Part shown: one piece after another, positions 1 through 6,282 of the stretch
Layout: every line of letters starts with the position of its first letter
How positions within the stretch are numbered: the first letter of the stretch is position 1
Assembly (NCBI GenBank): GCA_009774655.1
Contig: VSOD01000248.1
Location: 1 to 6,438 of the forward strand
Direction: 5' to 3'
Source: Lachnospiraceae bacterium
Lineage (GTDB): Bacteria > Bacillota_A > Clostridia > Lachnospirales > Lachnospiraceae
DNA: 6,438 bases
Notes under the pieces: generated by a model
Told to the model about the DNA's origin: nothing
The model's database searches: none
What the model saw: only the letters and a program-made list of their open reading frames with translations
Translations under genes and position numbers: made by a program

Positions 1-2394
1 TATCAAGCAAATCTTACCTATCTTATGCTGGAAACAAATTTTATCAATGAAGCTGCGGCGTCCGGCGCCCGGGAGATCTTTGCAAACGGCGGCGAGGGAG
101 CTTATCTTTGTGATTCCGACAGTCTGACCGACAATCTCTGCGTTACCTATCTGCCCAGCCATGACTTTGTCCTTCTGCAGACTTTTCCAAAAAATATCAC
201 CCAGCGCATGATCCGGGATGAAAATCTCGTCGGTATCCGCCTGGAAGTCATGCTGCTGATCCTCTTTGTCATCTATGTGATCCTGCTGCTCTTCCGTGCC
301 AGACGGGAGAAGAAAATGCTGGAGCAGGAGAACTATGAACTTGGATACCGGATCAACGACGTCCATTCCCTTTTGAATCGGAAAGAAAGACAGTACCGGA
401 TCGCCATTACTTCCAATGCATTCTGCACTTTTGAATTCAATCTGACCAAAGACTTAATTGAAAATGATATTGTCCGCACGGTTGACGGACAGCAGATCTC
501 CCTGCTCGAGCGGGTAGGACTCAAAGCGCCCTGCAGCGCTTCCGCATGTTTTAATAAATGGAAGGAATTCGTCCTGGAGGAATCTTTAGAAGAATACACT
601 GCTATGGTAAACCTGGAATATCTGCGGCATCGCTTCGAAGAAGGCGACGCCCAGGTTGACGTAGATTACTGGGGACAGGCTTATGCCGACCATCCGATGT
701 GCGTCCGTCAATCCTTTATCATGACGCGGGCTGACGATACGGATGAAATCATGGTAATGGTAGTCTCTAAAGAGATCACCGAGCAGGTGCGGGAACAGAA
801 GGAGCAGACGCAGGCACTGCAGGATGCCCTGATGCAGGCGCAGCATGCCAACAAGGCCAAGAGCACTTTCCTTTCCAACATGTCCCACGATATCCGCACG
901 CCGATGAATGCGATCATCGGCTTTGCCACCATCGCCGTCAACCATATCGACAACAAAGAGCAGGTCAGGGATTGTCTGCAGAAGGTTCTTTCTTCCAGCA
1001 ATCATCTGTTGAGCCTGATCAACGATATTCTTGACATGAGCCGTATCGAGAGCGGCAAGGTACAGATCAAAGAACAGGAGTGCAATATTTCCGAGCTGAT
1101 GCACAATCTGGTCAATATCATCCAGCCGCAGGTCAAGGCAAAACAGCTGGAGCTGTTCATTGATACCTTCGAAGTAGTCAATGAAGATGTGATCGCGGAC
1201 GCTCTGAAATTAAATCAGGTATTCATCAATCTTTTGAGTAACTCCGTAAAGTATACTCCGGCCGGCGGCACTATTTCCTTCCGTATTCAGCAGAAGACCA
1301 CCTTCCGCCACGGATACGGGGAATATGCCTTTATCATCCGGGATTCCGGTATCGGCATGTCAGAAGATTTTGTACGGCATATCTTCGAGCCTTTCGAGCG
1401 GGAGACTACCGTGACCCGCTCCGGCATTCAGGGCACAGGCCTTGGCATGGCGATCACGAAGAATATCGTGGAAATGATGAACGGCACCATTTCCGTGGAA
1501 AGCGAACCGGGAAAAGGAAGCGCCTTTACCGTGGAACTCACCTTAAAGCTGCAGGATGTAGAGAAAAACGCGGAACAGCTTAAGGAGCTGAACGGACTTC
1601 GCGTCATGGTAGTGGACGACGACTTTAACGTCTGTGACAGCGTCACGAAAATGCTCAAACAGCTTGGTATGCGCGCCGAATGGACTACCTCCGGCAGAGA
1701 GGCCGCCTACCGCGCCCGGACGGCGCTGGAGGAAGAAGATTCCTTCCGGATTTATATTGTAGACTGGCAGATGCCGGAGATGAGCGGTATCGAGACGGCC
1801 AGACAGATCCGCAGCATAGCCGGAGAAGATGTTTCCATTATCATTCTTACCGCCTACGACTGGTCCGATATCGAGGAGGATGCCAGAACAGCCAATATTT
1901 CCGCTTTCTGCGCGAAACCGCTCTTTATGTCAGACTTAAAATCCGCGCTGCTGGCAGCCAGCAACCCGGCCGGCAGGAATGAGGAAGCCGCCGCCTGGAC
2001 TCTGGCAGATTTCAGCGGCAAACGCGTCCTTCTGGTGGAAGATATCGAACTGAACCGGGAAATTGCGGAGATGATCCTGACCGAAGCAGGTTTCACGGTT
2101 GAATCCGCTCCTGACGGAACGGATGCCGTAGCCATGATGGAAAAGGCCGAAGAAAACTACTACGACGTGATCCTGATGGATATCCAGATGCCCGTTATGA
2201 ACGGTTACGAGGCAACCCGCACAATCCGCAACATGCCGCGAAATGACGTCAAGACTCTGCCCATTATCGCCATGACAGCCAATGCCATGGAAGAAGATAA
2301 AGAAGCGGCCCTGAAAAACGGCATGAATGCCCATATCGCAAAACCCCTCGATATGGATATCTTTATAGCGGTATTGAAACAATTTGTACACTGA
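1..2394 (+). CDS. Hybrid sensor histidine kinase with two receiver domains (5' end outside window)
   Basis: This is a membrane-bound two-component phosphorelay kinase. The frame is open from base 1 with no stop, so the first ATG in the window (25) is probably internal and the N-terminal sensor is cut off. Numbering from that ATG: the tail of an extracytoplasmic domain (about 1-70), one transmembrane helix (about 71-90), a charged coiled linker, a probable PAS-like domain (about 120-255), and HisKA with H-box SHDIRTPMNAIIGF and phospho-accepting His288. The HATPase domain follows, with an N-box around 398-412, G1 DSGIGM at 440-445, FEPF at 454 and G2 GTGLGM at 470. Receiver 1 (about 525-643) has D531-D533, phospho-Asp580, T609 and K631. 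Receiver 2 (about 667-786) has E672/D673, D719, T751 and K773. All catalytic residues look intact. There is no C-terminal HPt domain, so a separate phosphotransfer protein or response regulator would be needed. The signal sensed is unknown. Confidence 0.95.
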   Translation, partial: YQANLTYLMLETNFINEAAASGAREIFANGGEGAYLCDSDSLTDNLCVTYLPSHDFVLLQTFPKNITQRMIRDENLVGIRLEVMLLILFVIYVILLLFRARREKKMLEQENYELGYRINDVHSLLNRKERQYRIAITSNAFCTFEFNLTKDLIENDIVRTVDGQQISLLERVGLKAPCSASACFNKWKEFVLEESLEEYTAMVNLEYLRHRFEEGDAQVDVDYWGQAYADHPMCVRQSFIMTRADDTDEIMVMVVSKEITEQVREQKEQTQALQDALMQAQHANKAKSTFLSNMSHDIRTPMNAIIGFATIAVNHIDNKEQVRDCLQKVLSSSNHLLSLINDILDMSRIESGKVQIKEQECNISELMHNLVNIIQPQVKAKQLELFIDTFEVVNEDVIADALKLNQVFINLLSNSVKYTPAGGTISFRIQQKTTFRHGYGEYAFIIRDSGIGMSEDFVRHIFEPFERETTVTRSGIQGTGLGMAITKNIVEMMNGTISVESEPGKGSAFTVELTLKLQDVEKNAEQLKELNGLRVMVVDDDFNVCDSVTKMLKQLGMRAEWTTSGREAAYRARTALEEEDSFRIYIVDWQMPEMSGIETARQIRSIAGEDVSIIILTAYDWSDIEEDARTANISAFCAKPLFMSDLKSALLAASNPAGRNEEAAAWTLADFSGKRVLLVEDIELNREIAEMILTEAGFTVESAPDGTDAVAMMEKAEENYYDVILMDIQMPVMNGYEATRTIRNMPRNDVKTLPIIAMTANAMEEDKEAALKNGMNAHIAKPLDMDIFIAVLKQFVH

Positions 2395-2406
2395 ACCATG
2401 GTATGT

Positions 2407-2459
2407 CCGGTATCATCCACGATAAGTACCGTTACCCTGCTTATTGTGGGTTATACCGG
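2407..2459 (+). repeat. Large imperfect stem-loop between kinase and radical SAM gene
   Basis: The 91-bp gap is almost filled by one inverted repeat. The outer arms CCGGTAT (2407-2413) and ATACCGG (2453-2459) match perfectly. The inner arms CCACGATAAG (2417-2426) and CTTATTGTGG (2440-2449) pair over 10 bp with one G-U. They are separated by a 3x3 internal loop that can itself partly pair. The apical loop is 13 nt (2427-2439). No T-run follows on either strand, so this is not a standard intrinsic terminator. It could be a dispersed palindromic repeat, an mRNA-stability element between two co-transcribed genes, or a regulatory leader of the downstream gene. Confidence 0.7.
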
Positions 2460-2485
2460 GAAAATGTAGAGGTTAACGGATAATC

Positions 2486-4315
2486 ATGAAAATTTTACTG
2501 ATCGCTGTCAATGCCAGATATATCCATTCCAATCCTGCTGTTTTTTCTCTGAAAGCATGTACAGGCATCTACAATTCTTATGTAGATATCATCGAATTTA
2601 CGATCAACCAGTCACCTTCTTATCTTTTACAGGACATTTATAAAAAGCAGCCCGATGTGGCCGCCTTCTCCTGTTATATCTGGAACCGGACTATACTGGA
2701 TGCCGTTATTCCCGATCTGCACAAAATACTGCCAAAGACCGATTTCTGGGCCGGCGGGCCGGAGGTCTCCTACAACGCACAGGAAATGATCGACAGATGG
2801 CAGCTGCGCGGCATTATGACAGGTCCCGGGGAAGGTTCTTTCTCTTATCTGGTATCTTCTTATGTAAATGGAACAGCCGACAGTCTGCCCGCCATTCTCA
2901 ATCAAACCAATACGGTCAGGCTTTCCCTTAATGAAATTCCCTTCTGGTATGGCGGATATGAAGCCAGGGATACAACAACCGGACACACCAGCAATACCAA
3001 AGATGCCGGAACAGACAATGCAGACAATGATATCCAACGGGAAAAAGACCTGGCAGACTTTACAAATCGTATCATCTATTATGAAAGCAGCAGAGGCTGT
3101 CCCTTCTCCTGCAGCTATTGTCTTTCTTCCATCGACAAAACCATGGACTTCCTCCCTGTCGAACGCGTCTGCCGGGAGCTGGATTTCTTTCTCGAACAAA
3201 AAGTACCGCAGGTTAAATTTACAGACCGTACTTTTAACTGTAAGAAAGACCATGCGCTGCCTGTTCTGCGGCATATTCTCGAACACGATAACGGCATTAC
3301 CAATTTTCATTTTGAGATCGCCGCAGACCTGCTTGACGAGGAATATTTTGCAGTATTGAGACAACTTCGCCCCGGAGCCGTGCAGCTGGAGATCGGCATT
3401 CAATCAACATGCCCGGAAACCATCGCTGCCATTGACCGGAAAATGGATTTCGCGAAAGTGGCTGACGTGGTCAGACAGATTTCCCGCTGGCATAATATCC
3501 ATATTCATCTGGATCTGATCGCAGGGCTTCCTTTTGAGGATCTGTGCACATTCCGAAATTCCTTCAATGACGTCTATGCCCTGCAGCCTCAGCAGCTCCA
3601 GCTGGGTTTCCTGAAAGTACTGAAAGGATCCGCCATGGAACGACGCTCCCTGCAGTATGATCTTGTATATACCGGTCTGCCGCCCTACGAAGTGCTGTCC
3701 ACGAAATGGCTTTCCTATGAGGATATCTGCCGCTTGAAACAGGTGGAAGAGGTGCTGGAAATCTACTATAACAGCGGACAGTTTGCGCATACGCTGGCAT
3801 TTCTGTGCGGTCATTTTGACACGCCCTTTGCCATGTATGAAAGTCTTGCCCACTGGTATGAGGAACATGCTCTGTTCGGCATACAGTCCTCCCGGCTAAA
3901 GAAATACGAGACCATACTGGCATTTGGAGCTGCCTGCATAGAGAACAAAGAACAGATAGAGGCTTATGAAAAATCCAGACAGATCTCACTTCTCACAGAG
4001 TATGTCACCTACGACTTATACCTGCGGGAACACGTAAAAAACCGCCCCTCCTTCGCGGCCTCTCTGGAAACATGGAAAGATATCATACACGGGATCCTGC
4101 ATCGGGAAGCGGAGGCTCATGAACTCTTTCCACAACTGGCAGATTCCGGTTACCGGGATTTGACGAAAATTCTGCATGTTGAAGTATTTACGTCCATTTT
4201 TGATACGCCGCGCGCTGTTCTCTTCTCTTATGAAAAGCGTGATCCGCTGACGAATAACTGTCAGACAGTACATTTGGATATAAGCCGGCAGTCCGTCTTA
4301 TCTATAAAAAAATAA
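2486..4315 (+). CDS. B12-binding domain radical SAM protein, DUF4080-type
   Basis: This is a 609-residue cytoplasmic radical S-adenosylmethionine enzyme. Residues 1 to about 130 form an N-terminal cobalamin-binding-like Rossmann domain; it starts MKILLIAVNARYIHS, an N-terminus typical of this group. The 4Fe-4S cluster motif is CPFSCSYC, with Cys205, Cys209 and Cys212 in CxxxCxxC spacing. The radical SAM barrel continues to about residue 385 (for example LEIGIQS near 301-307 and HLDLIAGLPFED near 341-352). The remaining part, roughly 400-600, matches the DUF4080-type C-terminal extension. Residues about 161-189 are a Thr/Asp/Asn-rich linker between the domains. The domain calls come from recognition of the family; the substrate is unknown. 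The start is the first ATG in frame; upstream purines AGAGG (2468-2472) and ACGGA (2476-2480) give only a modest ribosome binding site. The gene lies 91 bp after the kinase on the same strand and may be co-transcribed with it. A terminator follows. Confidence 0.93.
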   Translation: MKILLIAVNARYIHSNPAVFSLKACTGIYNSYVDIIEFTINQSPSYLLQDIYKKQPDVAAFSCYIWNRTILDAVIPDLHKILPKTDFWAGGPEVSYNAQEMIDRWQLRGIMTGPGEGSFSYLVSSYVNGTADSLPAILNQTNTVRLSLNEIPFWYGGYEARDTTTGHTSNTKDAGTDNADNDIQREKDLADFTNRIIYYESSRGCPFSCSYCLSSIDKTMDFLPVERVCRELDFFLEQKVPQVKFTDRTFNCKKDHALPVLRHILEHDNGITNFHFEIAADLLDEEYFAVLRQLRPGAVQLEIGIQSTCPETIAAIDRKMDFAKVADVVRQISRWHNIHIHLDLIAGLPFEDLCTFRNSFNDVYALQPQQLQLGFLKVLKGSAMERRSLQYDLVYTGLPPYEVLSTKWLSYEDICRLKQVEEVLEIYYNSGQFAHTLAFLCGHFDTPFAMYESLAHWYEEHALFGIQSSRLKKYETILAFGAACIENKEQIEAYEKSRQISLLTEYVTYDLYLREHVKNRPSFAASLETWKDIIHGILHREAEAHELFPQLADSGYRDLTKILHVEVFTSIFDTPRAVLFSYEKRDPLTNNCQTVHLDISRQSVLSIKK

Positions 4316-4366
4316 TTTATAAAAAATAAACTATAAAAACAGCATCAAAAAGATAAGTTTTAGAAT

Positions 4367-4412
4367 GAAATTCGACAAGAGGTATTAAAGCCTCTGCCGA
4401 ATTTCTTTTTTT
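4367..4412 (+). terminator. Intrinsic terminator after the radical SAM gene
   Basis: GAAATTCG (4367-4374) pairs perfectly with CGAATTTC (4398-4405). Inside it AGAGG (4378-4382) pairs with CCTCT (4391-4395), across a small internal loop. Seven T follow directly (4406-4412). This is a canonical rho-independent terminator for rightward transcription, 51 bp after the stop codon at 4315. The stretch between (4316-4366) is A/T-rich with several TATAAAAA-like runs and no other recognised feature. Confidence 0.9.
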
Positions 4413-4435
4413 ATTGAAACAGCAGAGAAAAGGGA

Positions 4436-4476
4436 AAGCGTGCAGAGTGTAGAAACTCTAGCACGCTTATTTTTTT
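4436..4476 (+). terminator. Second intrinsic terminator, just upstream of the 4501 gene
   Basis: AAGCGTGC (4436-4443) pairs with GCACGCTT (4461-4468). The inner arm AGAGT (4444-4448) pairs with ACTCT (4455-4459), leaving A4460 bulged and a 6-nt loop. A T-rich tail follows (A4469, then seven T at 4470-4476). The 13-bp stem is strong. It ends only 24 bp before the ATG at 4501, and no clear promoter is visible in between. It therefore either stops transcription entering region B or acts as a leader attenuator of the gene behind it. Confidence 0.88.
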
Positions 4477-4500
4477 ACGACGAAAGAGAGGTAAGTAACT

Positions 4501-4935
4501 ATGATGTATGAAGAATTTGAAAAAATCAGCGGGTGCGAAATCAGCTACAAGCAGTACGACGAAATAATAGAGCCTATGTATATGGCACTGAATATGGATA
4601 AATACACATTCTGCGAAATGATAAAACCGACAGCAAAGAAAATGGAGCGTGAGGCGAGGATTGAAAAGGAAGAGGCAGCCGCAAAGAAGTTAGACAAAAT
4701 TAGAGTTGTGACGGCTGAAAACGCATACGGATACACTTATTTTGAGGCAGAGGCAATAAGGTACAACAAAGAAAAGAAAACCGTAACAGCAAAGCCTATT
4801 GAGTGGACGTATGGAACGTATGAAAGAGGAAACTCACCGCAGGGCTGCTGGTGGACGAGCTGGGGCTATAAAAGCAAGGCAAAAGATAATAAGGACGGGA
4901 CATTTACACTAAAACTTGAAAGAGTGGCAATGTGA
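4501..4935 (+). CDS. Uncharacterised phage-like protein, 144 residues
   Basis: I do not recognise a characterised family. The start is supported by AGAGAGG (4485-4491), 9 nt before ATG 4501; a second ATG follows directly at 4504, so either may be used. Residues 1 to about 45 (YEEFEKISG, then YDEIIEPMYMAL) resemble N-termini I associate with small hypothetical proteins of Clostridia phages; this is memory of style, not a search. Residues about 46-68 form a highly charged Lys/Glu/Ala helix. The C-terminal half is beta-like and aromatic, with GYTYFEAEA near 96-104 by sequence order and CWWTSWGYKSK near 117-127. There are no signal peptide or membrane segments. It ends with TGA followed directly by TAG. 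A GNRA-capped hairpin and the HTH gene follow, so the three probably share a transcript. Its A-rich codons differ from the kinase and radical SAM genes. Confidence 0.8.
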   Translation: MMYEEFEKISGCEISYKQYDEIIEPMYMALNMDKYTFCEMIKPTAKKMEREARIEKEEAAAKKLDKIRVVTAENAYGYTYFEAEAIRYNKEKKTVTAKPIEWTYGTYERGNSPQGCWWTSWGYKSKAKDNKDGTFTLKLERVAM

Positions 4936-4944
4936 TAGAACAAA

Positions 4945-4962
4945 GGGCGGCGAGAGCCGCCC
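4945..4962 (+). other. Perfect GNRA-tetraloop hairpin between two small genes
   Basis: GGGCGGC (4945-4951) and GCCGCCC (4956-4962) form a perfect 7-bp, nearly all-GC stem closed by GAGA, a GNRA-class tetraloop. It starts 9 nt after the TGA of the upstream gene and ends before the AAAGGAG ribosome binding site (4969-4975) of the next. There is no T-run, so it is not an intrinsic terminator. It may protect the upstream mRNA 3' end or tune translation of the HTH gene. Confidence 0.75.
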
Positions 4963-4983
4963 GCATAGAAAGGAGCAGGGACA

Positions 4984-5175
4984 ATGGCAAGGAAGTACAA
5001 GAGATTGCGCTATGAGGACAGACGGACAATAGAAAAGATGCTTAAGGCTGGCGACAGCATAGTAGAGATTGCGGCAGCAGTGGGAACACATAGGGACACA
5101 ATTTATAAGGAGATTAACCGCAGCGGAACAGATCAGCACACATATACGGCAGACGCAGCGCAGGCAACATTATAA
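4984..5175 (+). CDS. Small helix-turn-helix protein, IS30 N-terminus type (HTH_38-like)
   Basis: This is a 63-residue predicted DNA-binding protein. A good ribosome binding site, AAAGGAG (4969-4975), lies 8 nt before ATG 4984. Residues 1-12 are basic (MARKYKRLRYED). Residues about 12-46 read as a helix-turn-helix: RRTIEKMLKAG, SIVEIAAAVGTHRDTIYKEI, then NRSG. This order, ending in a Tyr-Thr-Ala-x-x-Ala-like tail (YTADAAQA), resembles the N-terminal DNA-binding domain of IS30-family transposases. The DDE catalytic domain is absent and the gene stops cleanly with TAA. It could be a stand-alone phage regulator, which is more likely given the good start signal, or the remnant of a transposase. 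It sits in the same orientation as its neighbours, directly before the first tRNA-like element. Confidence 0.82.
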   Translation: MARKYKRLRYEDRRTIEKMLKAGDSIVEIAAAVGTHRDTIYKEINRSGTDQHTYTADAAQATL

Positions 5176-5178
5176 AAC

Positions 5179-5292
5179 AAACCGCCCTTAATTTAATGGC
5201 AGAATACCGAGCTTGAAACTGACTATAGCAGTACAAGCCTATAGCGGGATGCTGGTTCAATTCCAGCAGGGCGGTTTTGGTGCTAGACACCA
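5179..5292 (+). ncRNA. tRNA-like structured RNA 1 plus 3' hairpin
   Basis: A 10-bp closing stem pairs AAACCGCCCT (5179-5188) with AGGGCGGTTT (5268-5277). The 7 bp next to T8/A9 (5189-5190) match a tRNA acceptor. A short D-arm-like part has ATT (5191-5193) pairing with AAT (5203-5205) and AATGG in the loop. The T-arm is textbook: GCTGG (5251-5255), TTCAATT, CCAGC (5263-5267). The middle is not canonical: GCTTG (5211-5215) pairs with CAAGC (5234-5238), ACTG (5218-5221) with CAGT (5229-5232), and the 7-nt loop ACTATAG has C, not U, at the U33 position. CCG (5207-5209) may pair with CGG (5245-5247). No CCA is encoded. A small hairpin TGGTG-CTAGA-CACCA follows (5278-5292). It lies in the 187-bp gap before the methyltransferase and may be a degenerate tRNA, a tRNA-mimicking RNA or a leader element. 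Confidence 0.55.
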
Positions 5293-5297
5293 TAAAT

Positions 5298-5362
5298 AAA
5301 AAGGAAAGGAAAAAGGACAACCTTTAAAGGATTTGCGGCTAGTCGTGTCCAGACGTGGACAC
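5298..5362 (+). promoter_or_regulatory. Structured leader of the methyltransferase gene
   Basis: A purine-rich run (5298-5316) contains several AAGG motifs that could act as Shine-Dalgarno sites. AAAGG (5312-5316) can pair with CCTTT (5321-5325), and the same CCTTT is part of the perfect palindrome CCTTTAAAGG (5321-5330), giving competing folds. A second hairpin, GTGTCCA (5345-5351), loop GACG, TGGACAC (5356-5362), ends on the base before the ATG at 5363. No Shine-Dalgarno site lies at normal distance from that ATG; if the hairpin forms, AAAGG (5326-5330) comes to about 14 nt. The hairpin could also be a protein operator. The function is inferred only from position. Confidence 0.5.
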
Positions 5363-6277
5363 ATGAAAAAATTAAAAGTGTTAAGTCCGTTTAACGGGAT
5401 AAGCTGCGGCAGGGTGGCTTTAGAAAGGGCAGGAATTGAGGTAGAAAGGTATGTAAGCTATGAGATTGACGAAAAGGCTAATTTTGTGGCTAAGAAGAAT
5501 TACCCGCAGGACGAGTATAACGGGGACGTATTCAAGGCTGATTTTACACAATACAAAGGCTTTGATTTGTTGATAGGCGGCAGCCCGTGTACATATTGGA
5601 GTATAGCAAAAAGCAGATGGGGGAATAGAGAAACAACATCAGAGGGGATAGGATTTGAGCTGTTTAGGCAGTATGTAAGGGCGTTGGAAGAAAGCGGATG
5701 CAGATATTTTCTGTATGAAAACAATAATTCTATTTCAGATGAAATAAAAGAAGAAATATCAAAAGCGTTAGGAGTGCAGCCTATAACTATTGACAGCGCC
5801 CTTGTATCTGCACAGAACAGAAAAAGATGTTACTGGACCAACATACCAGGAGTTAAGCAGCCAAAGGACAGAATGATAGAAATACAAGATATTTTGGAAA
5901 GTGGGATAGCATATCAAAAAAAGGCGTACTGCTTAACAACATCATACGGCGGGGCGGTACTTTGGAATAGTTTGGAGCGTTCACAAAGGACTATGGTAGC
6001 TGAATTAGATGCGGGCGGCGAAGAGGTAAAAGGCAGGAAAATAAGACTTACCCATAAAAACAGGGAAAAAGAGGAAATTACAAAAGAGTATAAAATTAAC
6101 CTTGCAGACGGGTATTACAGTTTTAGAAAAATGACACCAGTAGAGATAGAGCGGCTACAGACGCTGCCGGATAATTTTACAGAGGGTATAGACACGCAGG
6201 CAAGATACAAAGCCATAGGGAATGGCTGGACGGTAGATATAATAGCACATATTTTAAATTATCTGAAAAGTGCATAA
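5363..6277 (+). CDS. C5 cytosine DNA methyltransferase, orphan, phage type
   Basis: This 304-residue enzyme should transfer a methyl group from S-adenosylmethionine to C5 of cytosine in DNA. Motif I is SPFNGISCG (8-16). Motif IV is GGSPCTYWS with catalytic Cys76. The motif VI region has Glu119 but reads ENNN rather than the usual ENV. Motif VIII is QNRKR (151-155). Motif IX is around 255-273 (MTPVEIERLQTLPDNF). Motif X is RYKAIGNGWTVDIIAHI (281-297). The region about 165-254 is a short target-recognition domain; specificity cannot be read from it. The compact length and SPCTYWS/GNGWT wording recall phage enzymes with some likeness to the Dnmt3 branch. ATG 5363 is chosen because motif I must start within the first residues; an in-frame TTG at 5333 would add ten residues but has no suitable ribosome binding site. 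No partner endonuclease is visible, so it probably protects element DNA or acts epigenetically. Codons are A-rich. Confidence 0.93.
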   Translation: MKKLKVLSPFNGISCGRVALERAGIEVERYVSYEIDEKANFVAKKNYPQDEYNGDVFKADFTQYKGFDLLIGGSPCTYWSIAKSRWGNRETTSEGIGFELFRQYVRALEESGCRYFLYENNNSISDEIKEEISKALGVQPITIDSALVSAQNRKRCYWTNIPGVKQPKDRMIEIQDILESGIAYQKKAYCLTTSYGGAVLWNSLERSQRTMVAELDAGGEEVKGRKIRLTHKNREKEEITKEYKINLADGYYSFRKMTPVEIERLQTLPDNFTEGIDTQARYKAIGNGWTVDIIAHILNYLKSA

Positions 6278-6282
6278 AAGAA

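Noticed and set aside
25..27. ATG at 25 as the true kinase start
   Set aside because: The frame is open through base 1 and the protein begins in the middle of an extracytoplasmic domain, so the gene continues upstream of the window.
2627..3403. Long antisense open frame opposite the radical SAM gene
   Set aside because: The + strand frame carries clear catalytic motifs. The opposite frame has no recognisable domain or ribosome binding site and is a coding-strand shadow, like the other overlapping frames.
4303..4345. TATAAAAA-like runs as promoters or repeats
   Set aside because: They are short A/T-rich runs with variable spacing and no matching -35 element or downstream start.
4933..4938. 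Tandem TGA TAG as a sign of stop-codon recoding
   Set aside because: The reading frame ends naturally, the next gene has its own ribosome binding site downstream, and no gene in the window is split by an in-frame stop.
4945..4962. GNRA hairpin as an intrinsic terminator
   Set aside because: No T-run follows; the next bases are a ribosome binding site for the HTH gene.
5223..5245. CTATAGC copies as a CRISPR or tandem repeat
   Set aside because: Only two 7-mers in 23 bases, and they are explained as parts of the RNA fold; no spacer-repeat periodicity.
5182..5274. Element 1 as tRNA-Sec because of its about 93-nt length
   Set aside because: No UCA anticodon in a proper loop, a short D-arm, and no long variable arm of the expected shape.
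5333..5362. In-frame TTG at 5333 as the methyltransferase start
   Set aside because: AAAGG ends only 2 nt before it and the next candidate is about 15 nt away. The conserved motif I already begins a few residues after ATG 5363, and the added residues would come from the hairpin.
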